A stretch of 5,541 bases of DNA from Clostridia bacterium (GTDB lineage: Bacteria > Bacillota > Clostridia > UMGS1883): the NCBI GenBank assembly GCA_017441965.1, contig JAFSBF010000077.1, forward strand, positions 1-5,541. Reading direction: 5' to 3'. A model generated the notes under the pieces. That model was not told the origin of the DNA and ran no database searches. It saw only the letters and a program-made list of their open reading frames with translations. The translations under genes and the position numbers were made by a program. Shown piece by piece: positions 1 to 5,541 of this stretch (within the stretch, counting starts at the first letter, position 1; each line of letters opens with the position of its first letter).

Positions 1-1625
1 AAAACTTTATGAAAAATATTGAAAAAATCGAATGGAAAAATCTTTGTGATATTTACATATATAACGGTGAGGGAAATTTGATTGTACACAGTAAAAATTC
101 AGAAGGTGAATCCCTCCCCGAAACGTTAAAGGAAATTGATGCGTACGAAAAACAGGACAATACCGTTTTGCGAAAAACGATTGCTATAGATAAATACTAC
201 TGGCAGCTTGTAATTGTGGTATCGAAATATGCGCTGAACAAAAACATATATTTAGTTCAGGGCGTTACCGTGACAGTGGTATTGTTATCACTTATTCTCC
301 TTGTATTTTTAGTAAGATATCTGCTGAAAATAAACCGCAGACCGCTGCAAAGCGTGCTATCGCTCTTTGGCGTGACGGACGAAAAGGATGAATACAAGGC
401 GCTGCATAAATATATAAGCCAGACGCTTGAAGATAAAAGCGAGCTTATGAAAAACTTAGAGGTGCGTGACCGTGAGCTTAAGACAGTTGCAATATCCAAA
501 ATAATCAAGGGTAATTTGCCCTCATCGGCACTTTTAGAATATAACATAGAATTCCGCAGTGAAAACTATGCAGTAATAAGCTTCTTCTTAGAGGATTTGT
601 CTACGCTTTTCCGTGAAGACAGTGTTATGCCGAATTTTGAGCGTAACTATCACCTTCGCTACATTATAAATAATGTTATGGAGGAGCTTTTGCAGGAAAA
701 AGGAATTCACATATACACAACAGAAATTGACAGCTATGTAGTGTGTCTTGCAAATTTAGAGGACAATGTTCCCGAAAGCACCCTTTCTGAAATGGTGCAA
801 AAGGGTGTCAGCTATATAAACCGCTATTTTGACATAAAGCTTGATTTTGCGGTTTCTGATGTTTACAAGGCTTTTTCTCAGCTTTGCGTTGCATATGCAC
901 AGACGGTTGAACTTTTAGAGTATAAGCGTATCACGAAAACTGACAGTAATATTTCATTTTCACAGATGCAGAAGGAAACTGACGGGCAGTATGCATTTGA
1001 TATAGGTGCAGAGGAAAAGCTGATACATTTTATAAAGATAAACAGTATTCCTGAGGCTACGGCGGTTGTTTCACTCGTTTTTGAAAGACTGAAGGACCCC
1101 GACAAATGCTCACTTGAGTATGTGCGCTATGTCGCACTTGACATAGCGGGTACAATTACAAAATGCGCGCAGGATTATTTTGCCACACAAAAAGGGGAAA
1201 GAAATCGCGAAATAGAGCTTTATAACGCTATTAATACTGCCTCCGACAGCACAAAAATGGAGGAGGAGCTTAAATGCTATATTAATGAGGTTTGCACCGT
1301 TTCGACCTTTGTAACAAAAAAGAAAAAGCGTCAGAGATGTACTGCCGAGGAAATACGTGATTATGTGCATAAGAACTTGACGGACTTTAACCTTACGGCA
1401 GTTTCAATAGGCTTGTATTTTGACCTTACTGCGGCATATGTGTCAAAAATCTTTAAAGATAGCGAAAAAGAAAGCCTTACGGACTATATAGCAAAAAAAC
1501 GTATAGAAAAGGCGCAGGAAATAATGGCGTCGGGAAAATATCCAATGAGAGAAATTGCCGAAATGGTCGGCTTCAGTAACGAGAGAACATATTACAGAGC
1601 ACTTAAAAAATTCAATCAAAAATAA
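1..1625 (+). CDS. Membrane-anchored AraC-family transcriptional regulator (YesN-like), 5'-truncated by the window edge
   Basis: Probable one-component sensor that reads an extracellular signal and controls nearby sugar genes. The frame is open to the window start (AAC TTT before the ATG at 9), and that ATG has no ribosome binding site in view, so the true start, with a first membrane helix and most of the sensor, probably lies upstream. Numbering from that ATG: residues 1-78 resemble the end of an extracellular Cache-type domain (IYIYNGEGNLIVHS, then YYWQLVIVVSKYAL). Residues 79-104 are a hydrophobic membrane helix. Residues 125-165 are charged and probably coiled-coil. Residues 185-310 look like the degenerate GGDEF-like region common in this family. 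Residues 445-538 are the AraC DNA-binding domain, with helix-turn-helix units near 463-484 and 512-534. The protein ends at KKFNQK, lacking the usual GxTPxxYR tail. It lies 28 bases before an oxidoreductase gene on the same strand. Family call is firm; the ligand is unknown. Confidence 0.88.
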   Translation, partial: NFMKNIEKIEWKNLCDIYIYNGEGNLIVHSKNSEGESLPETLKEIDAYEKQDNTVLRKTIAIDKYYWQLVIVVSKYALNKNIYLVQGVTVTVVLLSLILLVFLVRYLLKINRRPLQSVLSLFGVTDEKDEYKALHKYISQTLEDKSELMKNLEVRDRELKTVAISKIIKGNLPSSALLEYNIEFRSENYAVISFFLEDLSTLFREDSVMPNFERNYHLRYIINNVMEELLQEKGIHIYTTEIDSYVVCLANLEDNVPESTLSEMVQKGVSYINRYFDIKLDFAVSDVYKAFSQLCVAYAQTVELLEYKRITKTDSNISFSQMQKETDGQYAFDIGAEEKLIHFIKINSIPEATAVVSLVFERLKDPDKCSLEYVRYVALDIAGTITKCAQDYFATQKGERNREIELYNAINTASDSTKMEEELKCYINEVCTVSTFVTKKKKRQRCTAEEIRDYVHKNLTDFNLTAVSIGLYFDLTAAYVSKIFKDSEKESLTDYIAKKRIEKAQEIMASGKYPMREIAEMVGFSNERTYYRALKKFNQK

Positions 1626-1640
1626 ATATAAATTGAAAAA

Positions 1641-1645
1641 GGGAG
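1641..1645 (+). promoter_or_regulatory. Ribosome binding site fixing the start of the first oxidoreductase
   Basis: GGGAG lies 8 bases before the ATG at 1654. The same frame stays open back to an ATG at 1555, but that lies inside the end of the preceding regulator gene. The extra 33 residues have no family character, so 1654 is the preferred start. Confidence 0.8.
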
Positions 1646-1653
1646 ACACAATT

Positions 1654-2955
1654 ATGGACAGAAAGAAAAGGTATGTACAGGTAGGCGTAGGCGGAAGAGC
1701 ACGCTTTTTCTACGAGGCGATTGCATCCACATATCACGAAACGTCTGAAATTACGGGATTTTGTGATATCAACCGTTCAAGGCTTGAATTCGCAGTTGAA
1801 AATCTCAGGGAGAAGTACAACTATCCTGCTCCAAAGCTTTACGGCGTAGAGGAGTTTGATAAAATGATTGAGGAGCAAAAGCCCGATGCAGTTATCGTTA
1901 CCTCAATTGACAGAACGCATCACAGATATATCATAAGGGCAATGGAGCTTGGCTGTGATGTTATTTCTGAAAAGCCTATGACAACTGACGAGGTAAAGTG
2001 TAAGGCTATTTTGGATGCTATTGAGCGTACCGGAAAAGAACTGCGTGTAAGCTTCAACTACCGCTACGGTGCAGTTTATACAAAAACGTGTGAGCTTCTG
2101 CGCAGCGGCGTTATCGGGGATGTAAAAGCAATTCATTTTGAATGGATGCTTTCGACAACGCACGGTGCAGACTATTTCCGCAGATGGCACCGTGATAAGC
2201 GTAACAGCGGAGGACTTTTAGTACATAAATCAACACATCATTTCGACCTTGTAAACTTCTGGCTTAATTCAAGACCTGCAGAAGTATATGCTATGGGAAA
2301 TCTTGCGTTCTACGGCAGAGAAAATGCAGAGGAGAGAGGTATTACAAAGTTTTATGACAGATGCACAGGCTCTGAAAATGCAAAGGGCGACCCGTTTGCA
2401 ATATTTATGGCAGGGCAGAAAAACTTTGACGGACTTTACCTTAATGCCGAGAAGGATGACGGTTATATAAGAGACAGAAGTGTTTTCAGCGATGGAATAA
2501 GCATAGAAGACGTTATGGGTGTTACAGTTCGTTATGAAAACGGAGCTATAATGACGTATCAGCTTACGGCATTTTCGCCCAAAGAGGGCTTTAACGTAGT
2601 GTTTACGGGAACAAAGGGAAGAATGGAGGTTTCTACAACAGAGGTTGCCTATGTAAATGCAGGCGGTGACAAGGAAATGGAAGGCGCCTTAAAGACAAGG
2701 AAAATTACCGTTTACCCGATGTTTGGTGACCCGTATGAGGCAGAAATCCCCGATGCAAAAGGCGGACACGGCGGCGGTGACCCCGTGCTTCTGAATGATT
2801 TGTTCGGTGTACCCGTACCCGACCCGTTAAACCGTGCGGCATCCCATATTGACGGTGCAATGAGTATTATGACGGGTATTGCAGCAAATAAGTCAATTGC
2901 GACGGGACTTCCTGTAAAGATTAAGGATTTAATTGATATCCCAAAACAGAAATGA
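1654..2955 (+). CDS. Gfo/Idh/MocA-family NAD(P)-dependent oxidoreductase (YteT-like)
   Basis: A 433-residue cytoplasmic sugar oxidoreductase. Residues 7-16 (YVQVGVGGRA) form the first strand and glycine-rich loop of an N-terminal Rossmann fold. An acidic residue after the second strand (FCDIN, D38) fits NAD(H) preference. SEKP at 105-108 carries the family's conserved lysine, K107, and SFNYRY at 133-138 follows in the usual place. The C-terminal substrate domain holds HKSTHHFDLVNFW (191-203) and GGHGGGD (370-376), which recall the longer YteT-type subfamily. The length is close to the roughly 430 residues I recall for B. subtilis YteT. H195 matches the family's catalytic histidine, but the Asp four residues earlier is replaced by H191. 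The gene starts 28 bases after the regulator and ends 25 bases before the GH105 gene, so a role on the same uronate-containing oligosaccharide is inferred. Exact substrate and direction of reaction are unknown. Confidence 0.9.
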   Translation: MDRKKRYVQVGVGGRARFFYEAIASTYHETSEITGFCDINRSRLEFAVENLREKYNYPAPKLYGVEEFDKMIEEQKPDAVIVTSIDRTHHRYIIRAMELGCDVISEKPMTTDEVKCKAILDAIERTGKELRVSFNYRYGAVYTKTCELLRSGVIGDVKAIHFEWMLSTTHGADYFRRWHRDKRNSGGLLVHKSTHHFDLVNFWLNSRPAEVYAMGNLAFYGRENAEERGITKFYDRCTGSENAKGDPFAIFMAGQKNFDGLYLNAEKDDGYIRDRSVFSDGISIEDVMGVTVRYENGAIMTYQLTAFSPKEGFNVVFTGTKGRMEVSTTEVAYVNAGGDKEMEGALKTRKITVYPMFGDPYEAEIPDAKGGHGGGDPVLLNDLFGVPVPDPLNRAASHIDGAMSIMTGIAANKSIATGLPVKIKDLIDIPKQK

Positions 2956-2968
2956 CCCGGAACAGATT

Positions 2969-2972
2969 GGAG
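2969..2972 (+). promoter_or_regulatory. Ribosome binding site fixing the start of the GH105 gene
   Basis: GGAG lies 8 bases before the ATG at 2981. The frame also extends upstream to a TTG at 2933 inside the preceding gene, but that codon lacks a good site and would add 16 residues with no family character. Confidence 0.75.
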
Positions 2973-2980
2973 AAGCCGCT

Positions 2981-4060
2981 ATGAAGAATAAAGCACTCAA
3001 ATATGCAAAGATGGCTTGCGACACTATGATGGAAAAATTCAATGCGGAGGATTTGCCTCCAAAGGGTTCGTTTCATTACCACGCAGGCGTATTCTTATCA
3101 GGAATGATGAATGTATATTCTGTTTGCCGTGAAGAAAAGTATTATGAATATGTAAAGAGATGGGTTGACAGTATCGTAATTGATGACGGTGTTATTCGTT
3201 CCTACAGCAAGGGCACACTTGATTCGTATATGGCGGCTATTCTTCTTTTTCCGCTTTATGAAAAAACGGGGGAGAAGAAATACCGTACTGCACTTGAAAT
3301 CTTTGCACCTAATATCCGCAACTGGCTGAAAAATGAAAAGGGCGGCTTCTGGCATAAGGAAATTATATACCGTAATCAGATGTGGCTTGACGGTCTTTAT
3401 ATGGTGGGACCTCTTCAGGCAAGACTTGCCCATCTTTTGGATGCACCGTATTTTCTTGACGAGGCGGCACGTCAGGCATTTATAATGCAGGAAAATATGC
3501 AGGATGAGAAAACAAAGCTTCTCTACCACGCGTGGGACTGCTCAGGCGAGGCAAAATGGGCAGATTCCGAGAGCGGTTGCTCGCCCGAATTCTGGGGAAG
3601 GGCAATGGGGTGGTATGTGGTTGCAATACTTGATATCTTAGATTATATGCCAAAGCATCATAGTGCATATCAGCGGCTTTGCGAAATTGAAAGAAAGGTT
3701 CTTTCTTCTGTAGCCAATTTTCAGGATAAGGAAAGCGGTATGTGGTATCAGGTGCTTGATAAAGGGTACAGAAGTGACAACTGGCTTGAAACCTCTTGCA
3801 GCTGTCTTTTTGTCTATGCACTTAATAAGGCTATGCAAAAAGGTATTATAGACAAAACATATGAAGAAAACGTAAAAAGAGGTTTTGAGGGGATTTTAAA
3901 GCGTAATATTAAAATTGAGGACGGGAAGCTTTATATAAGCGGTGTATGTATCGGAACAAGTGCATCTGACTACGATTATTACGTAAACCGTCCTACAAGT
4001 GTTAACGACCTGCACGGAATGGGCGCATTTTTACTGATGTGTGCCTCTCTTGCACAATAG
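2981..4060 (+). CDS. GH105 unsaturated uronyl hydrolase (YteR/YesR-like)
   Basis: A 359-residue glycoside hydrolase family 105 protein, near the 373 residues of B. subtilis YteR. The family hydrates the double bond of the 4,5-unsaturated uronic acid at the non-reducing end of lyase-made oligosaccharides, which releases that sugar and leads to 5-keto-4-deoxyuronate. The fold is an (alpha/alpha)6 barrel. Residues I recall as important in YteR (D88, D143, H189, W211, R213) have counterparts at a steady offset of 6-7: D81 in LDSYMAA, D137 in MWLDGLYM (general acid/base), H183 in YHAWD, and W205 and R207 in FWGRAMGW. MWYQVLD (254-260) and NWLETSCS (267-274) are also typical. No signal peptide is visible, so it probably acts in the cytoplasm on imported oligosaccharides. 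It lies 25 bases after a YteT-like gene and 11 before a regulator. Rhamnogalacturonan is the likeliest source by analogy, but GH105 also serves other lyase products such as ulvan. Confidence 0.9.
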   Translation: MKNKALKYAKMACDTMMEKFNAEDLPPKGSFHYHAGVFLSGMMNVYSVCREEKYYEYVKRWVDSIVIDDGVIRSYSKGTLDSYMAAILLFPLYEKTGEKKYRTALEIFAPNIRNWLKNEKGGFWHKEIIYRNQMWLDGLYMVGPLQARLAHLLDAPYFLDEAARQAFIMQENMQDEKTKLLYHAWDCSGEAKWADSESGCSPEFWGRAMGWYVVAILDILDYMPKHHSAYQRLCEIERKVLSSVANFQDKESGMWYQVLDKGYRSDNWLETSCSCLFVYALNKAMQKGIIDKTYEENVKRGFEGILKRNIKIEDGKLYISGVCIGTSASDYDYYVNRPTSVNDLHGMGAFLLMCASLAQ

Positions 4061-4065
4061 AGGTG
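4059..4065 (+). promoter_or_regulatory. Ribosome binding site overlapping the GH105 stop codon
   Basis: AGAGGTG begins within the TAG stop of the GH105 gene (4058-4060), with 6 bases from the AGGTG core to the ATG at 4072. It selects 4072 over the upstream in-frame ATG at 4039, which lies inside the GH105 gene. The overlap suggests that translation of the two genes is coupled. Confidence 0.7.
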
Positions 4066-4071
4066 AAATTT

Positions 4072-4452
4072 ATGGAAACTAATATAATGGTTGCTGATGA
4101 AAATGAAACCAAGCGTCACGAGGAAGATACACACGAAAAGCTTGTGTGCGATATTATAAGTGAGATTGACAGTAATATCTATGCAGTAAAGAGTGTGGAG
4201 CAGCTTGCACGTGATTACAGTATAAGCTCCGGTCATATAAAAAACATTTTTAAAAAGCATACCGGTATTACCATATTTGAATATCTGTTTGAAAAGCGTA
4301 TGAGCGCCGCAAAAGACCTTCTGGATAATACAGATTTAAAGGTCTATGAAATAGCCGAAAAGCTCGGCTATAAATCAAAGGCGTTTTTCTCCCGTGCATT
4401 TCAAAGGCATATAGGAACAACCCCCAGTCAGTACCGAAAACGTGATAAATAA
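4072..4452 (+). CDS. Stand-alone AraC-type DNA-binding protein (MarA/SoxS-sized)
   Basis: A 126-residue transcription factor that is almost only the AraC DNA-binding domain. Residues 1-22 are polar and charged, with no recognisable fold. The first helix-turn-helix is near 41-64 (SVEQLARDYSISSGHIKNIF). A linker helix follows (FEYLFEKRMSAAKDLL, 69-84). The second unit is near 91-113 (VYEIAEKLGY then FFSRAFQRH). The protein closes with the classic tail GTTPSQYR (115-122), so the DNA-binding domain is complete. There is no cupin, Cache, receiver or membrane part to sense a ligand, so activity is probably set by its abundance, by a partner protein, or by residues 1-22. It starts 11 bases after the GH105 gene, with its ribosome binding site overlapping that stop codon, so it is expected to be made whenever the operon is transcribed. 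Target genes are unknown; control of its own operon is the simplest guess. Confidence 0.87.
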   Translation: METNIMVADENETKRHEEDTHEKLVCDIISEIDSNIYAVKSVEQLARDYSISSGHIKNIFKKHTGITIFEYLFEKRMSAAKDLLDNTDLKVYEIAEKLGYKSKAFFSRAFQRHIGTTPSQYRKRDK

Positions 4453-4470
4453 ACCAGTGTATTATGTTAA

Positions 4471-4476
4471 AGGATG
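4471..4476 (+). promoter_or_regulatory. Ribosome binding site for the second oxidoreductase
   Basis: AGGATG, preceded by A residues, has its AGGA core 9 bases before the ATG at 4484. An ATG at 4464 is in another frame and reaches a TGA after seven codons, so it is not a competing start for this protein. Confidence 0.7.
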
Positions 4477-4483
4477 TGCTGTT

Positions 4484-5541
4484 ATGAAGAAGATAAATGT
4501 GCTCTTAGTGGGTATTGGAGGATATGGGGCACTTTTTGTTGAAGAAATATTAAATAATACGAATCCGTTGATAGAATTAGTTGGCGTGGTTGACCCATTT
4601 CCGGAAAGATGCTATTTGCTTGAAAAACTGAAAAGTGAAAATGTGCAGATTTTTTCAGATATGGAGAGCTTTTTTAAAGAAAACACTGCAGATTTGGCAG
4701 TTATTTCAACTCCAATATTTTTACATACAAAACATATTTTATCAGCACTTAATAATGGGTGTAATGCGTTGTGCGAAAAGCCGCTTTGCTCTGATGAAAA
4801 GGATATTGAAATCCTGAAAGAAGCACAAAAGAAGTCAGGGAAATTTATATATATCGGTTATCAGTGGTCATATAGTGAGCCTATAACTAAGCTCAAGGAA
4901 GATGTTGCAAGCGGAAAATTCGGCGAACTAAAGGAAATGAAAACTCTTATTTTAAGACCTCGTGACCGTGATTACTTTGGCAGAGGAGTTGGCTGGGCAG
5001 GAAAGATTTGCACTGCAGACGGAAAGAAGGTTTATGACAGTGTTGCAAATAATTCTGCGGCACATTATCTTTTCAATATGCTTTTTGTTATGGGACAAGA
5101 TAAAGAAGCGGCAAAATATACGGATGTTACTGCCGAACTTTTAAGGGCAAATGATATTGAAAATTTTGATGTGTCAAAGATACAGTTTAAAATTAACGGA
5201 AAAACTGCAACCTTTATTGCGGCACACCCTGTAAATAAAGGGGTAGAACCTATTTTTGAATATCGTTTTGAAAAGGGAACAGTATATTACTCTTCGAAAA
5301 TGACTGATAATGCTATGGCATTAATGCCCGAAGGCTATACCGAATATGGTAATATTACTGCATTGATGAATAGTGGTGAAAAAATTGTCTATGGTAACCC
5401 GATGGCAAATAGTTGCCGTAAACTTCATATGGCAGTAGACGCTATATTAGAAGGAAAAACAGACGATGGTCCTTGCGGAATTGATGCGGCGGCAATTCAT
5501 ACAAGAATGATAAATCAAATTCAAGAGGAATTTAGTATAAA
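4484..5541 (+). CDS. Second Gfo/Idh/MocA-family oxidoreductase, 3' end beyond the window
   Basis: The frame opened by the ATG at 4484 has no stop up to the window end, giving 352 residues plus two bases; the family is usually about 330-440 residues, so little is likely missing. NVLLVGIGGYG (5-15) is the nucleotide-binding glycine-rich loop and VGVVDP (33-38) the second strand with an acidic residue. STPIFLH (75-81) and CEKPLCSDE (97-105) follow, with K99 as the conserved lysine. YQWSY (126-130) sits where most members have a NYR-type motif. In the substrate domain, NNSAAHYLFNML (189-200) holds the conserved H194, with N190 where Asp is usual. It is clearly not a copy of the first oxidoreductase: it lacks that protein's HKSTHHFDLVNFW and GGHGGGD motifs and diverges throughout. 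It lies 31 bases after the small regulator on the same strand, so it is probably in the same operon, acting on a different sugar or step. Substrate unknown. Confidence 0.88.
   Translation, partial: MKKINVLLVGIGGYGALFVEEILNNTNPLIELVGVVDPFPERCYLLEKLKSENVQIFSDMESFFKENTADLAVISTPIFLHTKHILSALNNGCNALCEKPLCSDEKDIEILKEAQKKSGKFIYIGYQWSYSEPITKLKEDVASGKFGELKEMKTLILRPRDRDYFGRGVGWAGKICTADGKKVYDSVANNSAAHYLFNMLFVMGQDKEAAKYTDVTAELLRANDIENFDVSKIQFKINGKTATFIAAHPVNKGVEPIFEYRFEKGTVYYSSKMTDNAMALMPEGYTEYGNITALMNSGEKIVYGNPMANSCRKLHMAVDAILEGKTDDGPCGIDAAAIHTRMINQIQEEFSI

Noticed and set aside
1555..1653. N-terminal extension of the first oxidoreductase from an ATG at 1555.
   Set aside because: It overlaps the end of the regulator gene in another frame, encodes no family-like residues, and the ATG at 1654 has a good GGGAG site 8 bases upstream.
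1626..1653. Promoter or terminator between the regulator and the first oxidoreductase.
   Set aside because: The 28-base gap holds only an AT-rich stretch and a ribosome binding site; I saw no stem-loop with a T run and no paired -35/-10 elements.
2933..2980. TTG start giving the GH105 protein 16 more residues.
   Set aside because: It lies inside the preceding gene without a clear ribosome binding site; the ATG at 2981 has GGAG at ideal spacing and matches the family's N-terminus better.
3098..3529. A 143-codon open frame on the minus strand opposite the GH105 gene.
   Set aside because: Its translation shows no recognisable domain, and the plus-strand gene carries a full set of family motifs, so this is a shadow frame. 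The same applies to the other minus-strand frames in the window.
4453..4483. A TATTAT sequence at 4460-4465 as a possible -10 element for the second oxidoreductase.
   Set aside because: No -35-like sequence lies at the proper distance and no good extended -10 is present; read-through from the upstream genes is simpler.
4635..4817. Short plus-strand open frames at 4635-4817 and 4962-5144.
   Set aside because: Both lie within the second oxidoreductase in a different frame and have no family features; the longer frame from 4484 explains the region.
4484..5541. Different base composition of the last gene as a sign of horizontal transfer.
   Set aside because: It looks somewhat more AT-rich than the first oxidoreductase: hand counts of two 60-base samples gave 22 G+C at 5281-5340 against 27 at 2701-2760. 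That difference is too small and too sparsely sampled to support transfer.

Overview
The window looks like a chromosomal segment of a low-GC Gram-positive anaerobe, most likely an uncultured or gut/rumen-type member of the Clostridia. The reasons are the AT-rich codon choice, the purine-rich Shine-Dalgarno sites (GGGAG, GGAG, AGGTG, AGGA) and the family content: a membrane-anchored AraC sensor-regulator, a GH105 hydrolase and Gfo/Idh/MocA oxidoreductases. This assignment is inference; no rRNA or other taxonomic marker is present.

Layout: five genes, all on the + strand, tightly packed. (1) Positions 1-1625: a membrane-bound AraC/YesN-type regulator whose 5' end lies before the window. (2) 1654-2955: a Gfo/Idh/MocA oxidoreductase resembling the YteT-type subfamily. 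(3) 2981-4060: a GH105 unsaturated uronyl hydrolase (YteR/YesR-like). (4) 4072-4452: a 126-residue stand-alone AraC-type DNA-binding protein. (5) 4484-5541: a second, different Gfo/Idh/MocA oxidoreductase that runs off the 3' end. The gaps are 28, 25, 11 and 31 bases. Each holds a ribosome binding site and no convincing terminator or promoter, so the five genes are probably one transcription unit.

Working together: GH105 enzymes remove the 4,5-unsaturated uronic acid left at the non-reducing end of oligosaccharides by polysaccharide lyases, for example on rhamnogalacturonan. The two oxidoreductases would act on sugars or uronates from the same material, and the regulators would tie expression to an extracellular signal. 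A GH105 next to a YteT-type oxidoreductase recalls the rhamnogalacturonan gene region of Bacillus subtilis. No lyase, transporter or downstream uronate gene is visible here, so the actual polysaccharide cannot be named.

No RNA gene, mobile element, CRISPR array, repeat family or gene-free stretch above 300 bases was seen. The most notable points are two oxidoreductases that both lack the usual active-site Asp, a MarA-sized regulator inside a catabolic operon, and a membrane regulator lacking the usual AraC C-terminal tail.
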